Below are positions 17,452 through 24,409 of a DNA stretch of 63,699 bases, one piece after another. Below the pieces are notes generated by a model. The model worked only from the letters and a program-made list of their open reading frames with translations, searched no databases and was not told the DNA's origin. The stretch is from UMGS1668 sp035447605. GTDB lineage: Bacteria > Bacillota > Clostridia > Oscillospirales > Ruminococcaceae. Position numbers and translations under genes: made by a program. The stretch's first letter is position 1; every line of letters starts with the position of its first letter. The DNA lies in assembly GCA_035447605.1 (NCBI GenBank), contig DAOTHJ010000011.1, forward strand, positions 1 through 63,699, given 5' to 3'.

Positions 17452-19194
17452 GTGTTTAAGCTTCTGGCATCGGCATTCAAGCGCCTGACCACCGCCATGA
17501 CCGCCCCGTTCCAGGCGCTGTGGGTTAAAATCCAGCGCATGTTCAACGTCAACGTCATCACGGCGAAGCTGATCGCCCCGCTGACCAAAAAGATCAAATC
17601 CCTGATCGTCCTGCGGCCGGATTCGTGGAAGGATTACTACAAATTCGGCAGGATCTACGTCTACAAAAAGCTCTTTCTGCTGCTGATTGTCGGCGTCTGC
17701 GCGGTCGTATTCATCGTCTGCCGGAACTATCTGCCGGCCGTCGAGCAGGTCGAGGCGGCGGAATCCGTCGTCACCGACGTCACCTACGACTTTGACGACA
17801 TGGATCTTCAGAGCTTTACCGGTACGGCCAACATCCGCGCGGCGGACGGCAAAGTCTGCTATACCGGCGACATCGCAAACGGTGCCGCGACCGGAGCCGG
17901 CATCCTCTACGACCGCAAGGGCAGGCTCGTCTACAACGGCGCCTTCCTCAACAACGAATACAGCGGCGCCGGAACCGAGTTTTATCCCTCCGGCAAGATC
18001 AAATACAGCGGCGAGTTCCTCTCGAATCTTTATAACGGCGAAGGAAAATTCTACAACGAAGACGGCGGACTCGTCTATTCCGGCACCTTTGCAGACGGTC
18101 TCTATAGCGGCGCCGGGCAGGAATACGACGGGGAGGGCACCATGATCTATGACGGCGGCTTCCTCGCCGGGCTCTATCACGGTACGGGCACCAGCTATTC
18201 CGCCGGCGGCCTCGTCACCTATCAGGGCGAGTTCTTCCAGGGGCTCCCGCAGGGCACCGGCAGCCTTTACAGCGCCTCCGGAAAGCTCGTTTATACGGGC
18301 CCGATGTATCAGGGCTATATCAATTATGCCTCTCTGGTCGACGCGACGCTTGCGGATATCGAAACGATGTTTGCCGAGACGCCGGTCATCTACTACTGCG
18401 GAAACGAATGCGTCTATGTCTATGCGGAGGCAAAAACCGCCCTCGCGCTCAACTGTTCCGTCAAGATGTACGAGCAGGATCACACCGCGGAAGGGACCGA
18501 AGGCTCCTCAAGTTACTTCTTCCTGCCGGATGAAGCTTCCGAGAGCTACGCGGGGCAGGAGCCGATCGGCGAACCCATCGAGATCGGTGCCGTAAGCACG
18601 GGGGCTTTTGATCTCGGCGCAATGTACCGGCAGCTCGGATATTCTTCCGAAAATGAGCCGGTTTTTGGCCTCGGGCTTGCGGAATCCGGTTGGTCTGCCG
18701 GCGAAACGGATGCGATAGTGATCGGGGAATCCTCCGGCCAGACCGTGGAATCCGGTTCCTCTCAGGAGTCGACCTCCGAAGAGAGCTCGCTGCCGGATTT
18801 TGTCGAAAAGACCTACGTCCTCTATTACGAAGTGGACAGCGGCGTTTGGCAGTCGGAGGAGGAGCTCGACAAGACGCTTGTGCAGGTGAGCTCGGTCATC
18901 GCGTTTAACGGAGCGGAGCCTGCCGTTCCGGCGGACGCGAAGGAATACGATAACTCCGAAGCGCCTTCGCTCCCCGACTGTGTCGCCATCGAGATGATCC
19001 GCGCCGCGAAGCCGACCTCGTTCTCCAATATCACCTACGAGGCGGATAAGCAGATGCGCCTCCGGGTCGAAGTCTCCAGCATCAACTACGCCGGGCTGAT
19101 TGTCCGGAAGGAATATGTCGCCGATGAGCTGACCTATCTCACATGCTATCAGTTCGGCGATACGGAAACGCTGATGTATTTCATCATTCGGTAG
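17452..19194 (+). CDS. Membrane-anchored MORN-repeat protein
   Basis: 580 residues from GTG 17452, which lies 6 nt after AAAGGAGGTG; the upstream in-frame GTG at 17443 overlaps that site and is less likely. An N-terminal 75 residues of basic, amphipathic sequence precede a transmembrane helix at about residues 78-98 (LFLLLIVGVCAVVFIVC). About seven MORN-type repeats follow (for example LVYNGAFLNNEYSGAGTEFY and YSGTFADGLYSGAGQEY), covering residues about 135-285. A Ser/Glu-rich linker and a second globular domain complete the protein. With this topology the MORN array is probably outside the membrane. It sits between the cyclase-like sensor and the DUF4255 cap gene, so a role in anchoring or positioning the CIS at the envelope is likely but inferred. 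Confidence 0.82.
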   Translation: MFKLLASAFKRLTTAMTAPFQALWVKIQRMFNVNVITAKLIAPLTKKIKSLIVLRPDSWKDYYKFGRIYVYKKLFLLLIVGVCAVVFIVCRNYLPAVEQVEAAESVVTDVTYDFDDMDLQSFTGTANIRAADGKVCYTGDIANGAATGAGILYDRKGRLVYNGAFLNNEYSGAGTEFYPSGKIKYSGEFLSNLYNGEGKFYNEDGGLVYSGTFADGLYSGAGQEYDGEGTMIYDGGFLAGLYHGTGTSYSAGGLVTYQGEFFQGLPQGTGSLYSASGKLVYTGPMYQGYINYASLVDATLADIETMFAETPVIYYCGNECVYVYAEAKTALALNCSVKMYEQDHTAEGTEGSSSYFFLPDEASESYAGQEPIGEPIEIGAVSTGAFDLGAMYRQLGYSSENEPVFGLGLAESGWSAGETDAIVIGESSGQTVESGSSQESTSEESSLPDFVEKTYVLYYEVDSGVWQSEEELDKTLVQVSSVIAFNGAEPAVPADAKEYDNSEAPSLPDCVAIEMIRAAKPTSFSNITYEADKQMRLRVEVSSINYAGLIVRKEYVADELTYLTCYQFGDTETLMYFIIR

Positions 19195-19208
19195 AAGGGG
19201 GAGAGAAA

Positions 19209-19790
19209 ATGGCTGATTTTTCGATCATCGCCGATATGAGCGAAGCCGTGCTCAAAAAACTGCGGGAAGCGCTCTGCCCGGAGGCCATGCAGTCTCCGGA
19301 GGCCATCCAGATCGCCGCGCCGACCGATAAGAACGGCGATTTCCAGCTCGGCGTGTTTCTTTACGATATCCGGGAGATGAGCGAGTACCGTTCCTCCGCG
19401 CCGATCCGCAATGCAAACGGCACCAAGACGCTCCCGCCCAAACCCTTATCGCTGTTTTACATGCTCTTTCTCAACAGCCGCGCGCAGGTTGCCTCCGGCG
19501 CGCAGGCGGAACAGCGCATCCTCGGGCGGGCCATCCAGGCGCTCTCCGACGATCCCTATATGGATGTAGCCGCCGTGCACGCCTCCGCCTATCCGGAGGA
19601 CGAGGATGCCGGAATCACGTTCCTCAACCTCAGTTTTGAGGATAAAACAAAGATCTGGCAGGGGCTTTCCACTCCCTATCAGGTAGCCCTCTATTTCAGC
19701 GTCTCGCCGGTGCTTGTCTCCAGCCGTAAGGCTACGCCGTTTGCCCGTGTTATCGCCACCGAGACCGAGGTTGAGCAGCTGAACCGGTAA
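19209..19790 (+). CDS. DUF4255 / Pvc16-like CIS tail terminator (cap) protein
   Basis: 193 residues from ATG 19209, preceded by AAGGGGGAGAG; a longer frame exists upstream but overlaps the end of the MORN gene. It begins ADFSIIADMSEAVLKKLREAL and contains FQLGVFLYDIREMSEYRSS, PPKPLSLFYMLF and the pattern of hydrophobic strands typical of the Pvc16 N-terminal domain (DUF4255). In characterised CIS particles the protein of this family caps the distal end of the tube-sheath and ends polymerisation. It marks the transition from the membrane-protein part of the operon to the structural part. Confidence 0.85.
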   Translation: MADFSIIADMSEAVLKKLREALCPEAMQSPEAIQIAAPTDKNGDFQLGVFLYDIREMSEYRSSAPIRNANGTKTLPPKPLSLFYMLFLNSRAQVASGAQAEQRILGRAIQALSDDPYMDVAAVHASAYPEDEDAGITFLNLSFEDKTKIWQGLSTPYQVALYFSVSPVLVSSRKATPFARVIATETEVEQLNR

Positions 19791-19857
19791 GACAGAGGCG
19801 TTTCGCATCTGCCTCCGGTTCTCATGACGCTTTTATCCAGAGAAAGAAGGTGACCCA

Positions 19858-20544
19858 GTGATCATCAAAAACCTGCTGAGCTTCGCGCTGCTGCTGGAGG
19901 ATGAATTTTCAGGAAAAATCATCATCGATCAGGGCTGCGGCTTCCTTGTCAACGGCAGGCGCACCGTACCGATGCTGAAGCCAGACGGCTTCTATGTATT
20001 CACCGGCGTCGACGCCGAGGAATACGATGTGACGGCGAACTGCCCGGGGTATCGGCCGCGGCGTTTCCGGTTCCGAAAATCGGAGCTGGAGACGCAGAAT
20101 TGGTATGTCACCGTCAGATTGTTCCGCCGCCCGGGTAAATATTACCCAGGCAGCGAATGGCTCACCGGATCGGGGCATGTCCCCGGTTCCTATCTGTATT
20201 TGCCTGCTCCGGAAACCCTGTCTTTTTCCGTCCGTTCCATTGAAACGGAGGAGAACGGCGTGACAAAAATAGGGCTTCTTGGCTATAGTGTCAGGAATCT
20301 TGCCGGGCTCCGGTTCTGTGTCGGAAGCGGGAAGACCTTCGAGACCTTCGTCATCCGCAAAAAGCTTGCGGAGGGCGTCTATCAGATCGACAGGGCATTC
20401 GCGTTTTCCCATAGGGAAGGGGAGCCGGTGGCAAGGGTCTTCACCGCAGTAAGCGGCGAAGATGGGATGTTTTCTATGCCGGTGGAGGCCGGTTTTGTAT
20501 GCAAAGACCCCGCAAAAATTCTGGAGGGAAGGGAGCTGAAATAG
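19858..20544 (+). CDS. Beta-rich CIS-operon protein, unknown
   Basis: 228 residues from GTG 19858, behind AGAAAGAAGG. The first 80 residues (FSGKIIIDQGCGFLVNGRR, VPMLKPDGFYVFTGV, YDVTANCPGYRPRRF) resemble a carboxypeptidase-regulatory / transthyretin-like beta-sandwich. The remainder is also beta-rich, with no catalytic motif and no membrane segment. It lies 67 nt after the cap gene and the next gene starts 2 nt past its stop, so it is likely translated with the spike-tip protein. A chaperone or adaptor for the PAAR-like tip is one possibility. Confidence 0.65.
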   Translation: MIIKNLLSFALLLEDEFSGKIIIDQGCGFLVNGRRTVPMLKPDGFYVFTGVDAEEYDVTANCPGYRPRRFRFRKSELETQNWYVTVRLFRRPGKYYPGSEWLTGSGHVPGSYLYLPAPETLSFSVRSIETEENGVTKIGLLGYSVRNLAGLRFCVGSGKTFETFVIRKKLAEGVYQIDRAFAFSHREGEPVARVFTAVSGEDGMFSMPVEAGFVCKDPAKILEGRELK

Positions 20545-20546
20545 TC

Positions 20547-20930
20547 ATGGGCATGCTGATTTGCAACGGCGCGATGCTTCAATGCAGTTTCGGCGTCGCC
20601 CCATCGACCCTGATGGTCCTTCCTGCCAACAAGGTGCTCACGGGAACCCCCACGGCGAACATCATGGATAACAAACCGATGGTCAATATTTTGCCTTTCG
20701 GAATGTGTTCCAGCATGGCAAACCCGACGGTGGCTTCCGCGACGGCAGCAGCGTTGGGCGTGCTTACCCCGATGCCCTGTGTACCTGCAACTGCAGCGCC
20801 GTGGGCGCCCGGAATCCCCACAGTTTTGATAGGCGGGATGCCGGCAGTCGACAATACCTGCAAACTTATGTGCAACTGGGGCGGCGTCATTCAGGTCGTC
20901 AATCCAGGGCAGATGAAAGCTCAAAAGTAA
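20547..20930 (+). CDS. DUF4280 PAAR-like spike-tip protein
   Basis: 127 residues from ATG 20547, just after the stop of the previous gene, with GGAAGGGAG upstream. Key features are the N-terminal MLICNGAMLQCSFG, Gly/Pro/Ala-rich beta turns, and paired Cys near CSSM, MPCVP and CKLMCNWGG. These features match the DUF4280 (PAAR-like) family, whose members sharpen the tip of VgrG/gp5-type spikes in T6SS and CIS particles, often by binding a metal. Its position before the sheath gene is common in CIS clusters. The partner is probably the spike protein encoded at 29519-30301. Confidence 0.85.
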   Translation: MGMLICNGAMLQCSFGVAPSTLMVLPANKVLTGTPTANIMDNKPMVNILPFGMCSSMANPTVASATAAALGVLTPMPCVPATAAPWAPGIPTVLIGGMPAVDNTCKLMCNWGGVIQVVNPGQMKAQK

Positions 20931-20944
20931 GCAAAAAAATTACA

Positions 20945-20988
20945 AAGGAGGAGCGGCCTGAAGCTGAGAAATCAGGCCCAAACAAACT
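20945..20988 (+). promoter_or_regulatory. Sheath gene leader: distant SD plus bridging hairpin
   Basis: A strong AAGGAGGAG (20945-20953) lies 35 nt before the sheath ATG, too far for normal use. Between them is a perfect 7-bp inverted repeat, GGCCTGA (20955-20961) with TCAGGCC (20972-20978). An in-frame TGA at 20959-20961 excludes a start nearer the SD. Folding of the hairpin would bring SD and ATG to about 11-12 nt. Confidence 0.6.
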
Positions 20989-22707
20989 ATGGCAGAGTAT
21001 CTTTCCCCTGGCGTCTATGTGGAAGAATTTGAATCCGGCATGAGAGGCATGGAAGGCGTCTCCACGAGCACGGCCGGCTTTATCGGAATGGCGGAAAAGG
21101 GCGCCGTCATCGGCACTCCGGAGTTCATCACCAGCTTTTCCGAGTACCGCAGAAAATTCGGCGGCTATCTCTCCGAAAACACCCACGGCGGCAACCGTTT
21201 CCTGCCGTATGCGGTGGAGTCCTTCTTCAACAACGGCGGTTCCCGCGCCTACATCATGCGTGTCGCCCCGGAGGATGCAAAAGCCGCTTCCGCCGCGATG
21301 AGCTCCCTCGTCATCACCGCCAAGAACCCCGGCAAATGGGGCAACAACATCAAAGTGAAAGTCCATGCCTCCAGCAAGGGCAAAACCCAGCTGCTGAAAG
21401 CCGAGACCGATGCCATTACCGCCAGCACCGTCTACACCGCAAAGAACGCCTCTTTCTTTGAGGCGGGCGATGTCGTCGCGCTGATCGACGGCGATCACAC
21501 CGTCGGCTATAACCGCATCGCAAGGGTGCAGGGCAACGCCGTCACTTTTGAAAACGAGCTCGAGGGCGATTTCGTCGATGCCAACCTGGTGCCGACCAAG
21601 ACGATCGCCGCCTGCAACGTCGATTTCGACATCCTCTGCGACGACGAAATCGAGCAGTTCGCCGATGTCTCCCTCAACATCGCCTCCACCGACTATATCG
21701 GCACCAAGCTCGGCAAATCCGCGCTGATCAACGTCGAGATCCAGCCGGTCGAGGAGATCTGCCCGCCGATGCTGGCGATTGCCGGCGACGCCGAAGCAAA
21801 ATCCGCCGCTTTCTCTCTCGCCGGCGGCTTTGACGGCGAATGCAAAAAGCAGGACGACGGCATCTACATCGGCGGCGGCGACGCTCCGGGCAAACGCACC
21901 GGACTCGCGGCCTTCGAGGAGATCACAAACGTCTCCATCATGGCCATTCCGGGCATCACCTCTCCGGCCGTCCAGCTCGCTCTGGTTTCCCACTGCTCTC
22001 TGCTGGCCTCCCGCTTCGCCGTGCTCGATATGCCGCTTGATTCCGTCAAACCGGCCGATCTGCTCAAGCACCGCGAGATCGTCGATTCCGACTATGCCGC
22101 CATGTATGCGCCGTGGCTCCAGATCTACGATATGGCCGCCAAAAAACCGACCTACATCCCGCCGTCCGGCGCCATCATCGGCATCTATGCCCGCAGCGAT
22201 CAGACCCGCGGCGTCCATAAAGCTCCGGCCAACGAGGTCGTCAATAACTGCCTCGGCCTCTCCTGCCTCTACAACAAGGGCGAGCAGGATGTGCTCAACC
22301 CGGCCGGCGTCAACCTGATCCGTGCTCTTCCGGGACAGGGCATCCGCGTCTGGGGCGGCAGAACCTGCTCCTCCAACAGCCTCTGGAAGTACGTCAACGT
22401 CCGCAGACTCTTCATCTACCTCGAAGAGACCATCAAGTCCCAGACCAACTGGGCGGTCTTCGAGCCGAACGACGAGGTTCTGTGGCTCAGAGTTCAGCGC
22501 ACCATCACGGCCTTCCTCCGCGACATGTACCGCTCCGGCGCTCTGGTCGGCTCCACCGAGGACGAGGCCTTCTTCGTCAACATCGGCCACGATACCATGA
22601 CCCAGTCCGACATCCTTAATGGCCGCCTGATCTGCGTCATCGGCGTCGCCCCGAGCCGTCCGGCCGAGTTCGTGATCTTCCGCATCACCCAGTACATGAA
22701 GGAGTAA
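20989..22707 (+). CDS. Contractile tail sheath protein
   Basis: 572 residues beginning AEYLSPGVYVEEFESGMRG, the classical sheath N-terminus, followed by GFIGMAEKGAV and FGGYLSENTHGG. The C-terminal domain shows INLIRALPGQGIRVWGGRT-like sequence (VNLIRALPGQGIRVWGGRTC), KYVNVRRLFIYLEETI, FEPNDEVLWLRVQRTI and the end VAPSRPAEFVIFRI, all hallmarks of T4 gp18 / Afp2-4 / Pvc2-4-type sheath proteins. These domains form the inter-subunit handshakes and contract to drive the tube. A single sheath gene is visible. Codons are strongly C-ending, as expected for a highly expressed structural gene. Confidence 0.97.
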   Translation: MAEYLSPGVYVEEFESGMRGMEGVSTSTAGFIGMAEKGAVIGTPEFITSFSEYRRKFGGYLSENTHGGNRFLPYAVESFFNNGGSRAYIMRVAPEDAKAASAAMSSLVITAKNPGKWGNNIKVKVHASSKGKTQLLKAETDAITASTVYTAKNASFFEAGDVVALIDGDHTVGYNRIARVQGNAVTFENELEGDFVDANLVPTKTIAACNVDFDILCDDEIEQFADVSLNIASTDYIGTKLGKSALINVEIQPVEEICPPMLAIAGDAEAKSAAFSLAGGFDGECKKQDDGIYIGGGDAPGKRTGLAAFEEITNVSIMAIPGITSPAVQLALVSHCSLLASRFAVLDMPLDSVKPADLLKHREIVDSDYAAMYAPWLQIYDMAAKKPTYIPPSGAIIGIYARSDQTRGVHKAPANEVVNNCLGLSCLYNKGEQDVLNPAGVNLIRALPGQGIRVWGGRTCSSNSLWKYVNVRRLFIYLEETIKSQTNWAVFEPNDEVLWLRVQRTITAFLRDMYRSGALVGSTEDEAFFVNIGHDTMTQSDILNGRLICVIGVAPSRPAEFVIFRITQYMKE

Positions 22708-22773
22708 TCGGATTTCAAAAACCCGGACTTAGGATCCCGGCATAACAGAATTACGAAAGGAAGGGCCTGAATC

Positions 22774-23217
22774 ATGGCTAATACGTATCCTTATAAAAAA
22801 TTTAACTACCGCCTCGAAATCGATGCAGTCGACGTGGCGGCTTTCTCGGAGGTTTCCGGATTCGACGCGTCCATCGACGTCATCGAATACAGAGAGGGAA
22901 CCGAAGCGATCAACAGCCCCCGCAAGATGCCCGGCCTCACCAAGTACGGCAACGTCACGCTCAAGTGGGGCATGTCCGAGAACATGAGCTTCTATGAGTG
23001 GGTCACCGGCATCAGCGACGGCACCAAGACCAACGAGGACCGCGCCTGCACCGTGACCATCTATCTTCAGGACGATGCCCATAACGACATTGCGAGCTGG
23101 GAGCTTGTCAATGCGTGGCCGAGCAAATATACCGCTCCGGACTTCAACGCCACCTCCTCCGAGGTTGCGTTCGAGAGCGTCGAAATCGTCTACGAAGAGA
23201 TGCACCGTCTCCAGTAA
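22774..23217 (+). CDS. Inner tail tube protein (gp19/Afp1-like)
   Basis: 147 residues with a well-placed AAAGGAAGGG site. It begins ANTYPYKKFNYRLEID and contains FSEVSGFDASIDVIEYREG, PGLTKYGNVTLKWG, the loop MSFYEWV and a C-terminal VAFESVEIVYEEMHRL. This is the T4-like gp19 / Hcp-fold tube family whose hexamers stack inside the sheath. The gene is directly downstream of the sheath, the usual arrangement for the two most abundant CIS proteins. Confidence 0.96.
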   Translation: MANTYPYKKFNYRLEIDAVDVAAFSEVSGFDASIDVIEYREGTEAINSPRKMPGLTKYGNVTLKWGMSENMSFYEWVTGISDGTKTNEDRACTVTIYLQDDAHNDIASWELVNAWPSKYTAPDFNATSSEVAFESVEIVYEEMHRLQ

Positions 23218-23228
23218 TCCCAAAACTT

Positions 23229-23259
23229 CGCGGAGGGCGTCTTTGCGGCGCCCTCCGCG
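23229..23259 (+). other. Strong intercistronic hairpin after the tube gene
   Basis: A perfect 11-bp stem, CGCGGAGGGCG (23229-23239) with CGCCCTCCGCG (23249-23259) and a 9-nt loop, stands 12 nt after the tube stop. No T-run follows, so it is not a standard terminator. It may stabilise or define the 3' end of a processed sheath-tube mRNA segment. Confidence 0.6.
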
Positions 23260-23311
23260 GAAACCGGTTCATGTTGATTCAGAGGACAATATCCGTTAGG
23301 AGGAGTTCATC

Positions 23312-23686
23312 ATGGAGGAACTGTTTGCCACCGAATATGAATTCGACCTGCCGAAAGGCTACCTTGACAGCAACGGCACGCTGCATAAGCACGGCGTGAT
23401 GCGCCTTGCGACCGCGGCGGATGAGATCATCCCGCTGCGCGACCCGAGGGTGGTTCAGAATCCGGGCTATCTCACCATCATCCTTCTGGCAAGGGTCGTT
23501 ACCTCGCTCGGCGATCTGCCGCGCATCGACTGCAAGGTCATCGAGAAGCTCTACTCTTCCGATCTCGCCTTTCTTCAGAGCATGTATCAGCGCATCAACG
23601 CCGTCGAACCCATCGTTGAGGAGTTCGTCTGCCCCGAGTGCGGACATAAGTTCCGCCAGGAAGTAAATTTTACTTCAGCGGAATAG
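23312..23686 (+). CDS. CIS tail-assembly-chaperone-like protein (zero-frame product)
   Basis: 124 residues, ATG 23312 behind TTAGGAGGAG. It starts EELFATEYEFDLPKGYLDSN and contains RDPRVVQNPGYLTIILLARV, then ends in a CPECGHKF half-ribbon. Small acidic-alpha proteins of this kind follow the tube gene in CIS and tailed-phage loci; in phages this slot encodes the G/GT tail assembly chaperones. The zero-frame stop at 23684-23686 is preceded by a canonical slippery heptamer, and an open -1 frame without its own start continues to 23862. The 124-residue form is therefore probably the short isoform. Confidence 0.8.
   Translation: MEELFATEYEFDLPKGYLDSNGTLHKHGVMRLATAADEIIPLRDPRVVQNPGYLTIILLARVVTSLGDLPRIDCKVIEKLYSSDLAFLQSMYQRINAVEPIVEEFVCPECGHKFRQEVNFTSAE
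23665..23671 (+). promoter_or_regulatory. Candidate -1 programmed frameshift site (A AAT TTT)
   Basis: In the zero frame the codons are GTA AAT TTT, so the heptamer A-AAT-TTT fits X-XXY-YYZ exactly. A slip to AAA TTT gives TAC as next codon and joins residue 120 to the downstream frame. A 12-bp imperfect stem (23697-23708 with 23722-23733) lies 25 nt downstream, rather far for a classical stimulator. Confidence 0.7.
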
Positions 23687-23862
23687 CGGTCTATCCGGAG
23701 GAGGAGCTTTACAGGGAGATGAGCTTCCTCTCCTACTATAATCACTGGGATTATGAGACCGTTATGACGCTGGATCACAGGACGCGCAGGCGCTTCTGCG
23801 CAGAGATCTCCGCCATTCATAAACAGCTCAACAATGCCCCGAAAAATATTTTTGAGGTGTAG
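23671..23862 (+). CDS. -1 frame extension of the chaperone (DUF6760-like)
   Basis: This frame encodes 63 residues, from YFSGIAVYPEEELYREMSF to a stop at 23860-23862. It contains YPEEELYRE, SYYNHWDYE and TRRRFCAEI, which match my memory of the short DUF6760-type proteins found after CIS chaperone genes. The frame opens after a TAA at 23647-23649 and has no ATG, GTG, TTG or CTG before the conserved YPEEELY segment; the first ATG, at 23719, lies inside the conserved region. Production by -1 frameshifting would give a 183-residue fusion with the upstream protein. An independent 47-residue product from ATG 23719 is the alternative. The next gene starts 2 nt after the stop. Confidence 0.72.
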   Translation, partial: YFSGIAVYPEEELYREMSFLSYYNHWDYETVMTLDHRTRRRFCAEISAIHKQLNNAPKNIFEV

Positions 23863-23864
23863 AG

Positions 23865-24362
23865 ATGAATTTCGATACAATCAAAAACGCGGTTTATAAG
23901 TCGAAGGCAAACCTTGAAGTTGGGTATAATTTCACGGTCTATTTCGACGCGTTCAAATTCGGTTTTTCAAAGGTCTCCAACATCGAGGATTCCGTGGAGA
24001 CGGATACCCTTGTGGAGGGCGGCGTCAACGACCGGGTCTATTCCCTCCGCAGGCCGGTTACCTCGGAACGCGTGATGGTTTTTGAACGGGGCAGAGGCTC
24101 CCGGGGCGCGATCACGATGCTGACGGAACGGAACCTCAAGCCGGGCAAGCGCATCACCTGCGACACGCTGATCATCGTTCACGATCAGAACGGCAAGCAC
24201 GTTCGCGACGTCTTTGCCCTGAGCGGCTGCTACGTCAAATCGTGGAAGCTCTCCGATTTCGACGCCCGCAACAGCGACGCCCTGATCGAAACTTTTGAGA
24301 TCGCCTACGAAAAGGCCGAGTCCGTGGGCATCGCCGCGACGGTGCTCGGACTGATTACCTAA
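23865..24362 (+). CDS. Second gp19-type tube / tube-initiator protein
   Basis: 165 residues. GYNFTVYFDAFKFGFSKVSN, then VEGGVNDRVYSLRRPV, MVFERG and LIETFEIAYEKAES follow the layout of gp19-family tail proteins, as in the main tube protein, but the identity is low. CIS clusters usually encode more than one tube-fold protein (Afp1 and Afp5); the second one forms the layer between baseplate hub and tube. Its place after the chaperone and before the long disordered protein supports that role. Confidence 0.85.
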   Translation: MNFDTIKNAVYKSKANLEVGYNFTVYFDAFKFGFSKVSNIEDSVETDTLVEGGVNDRVYSLRRPVTSERVMVFERGRGSRGAITMLTERNLKPGKRITCDTLIIVHDQNGKHVRDVFALSGCYVKSWKLSDFDARNSDALIETFEIAYEKAESVGIAATVLGLIT

Positions 24363-24409
24363 AAAATTCAGGCAGGATGCCGCAGAATGTTGTCGGGAGG
24401 TGAGATGCA

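Noticed and set aside
23719..23862. ATG 23719 as the true start of an independent short gene
   Set aside because: It is possible, with GGAGG-like sequence 12-14 nt upstream, but the conserved-looking YPEEELYRE segment lies before it and would be lost. Frameshifting explains the data better, so it is kept only as the alternative.
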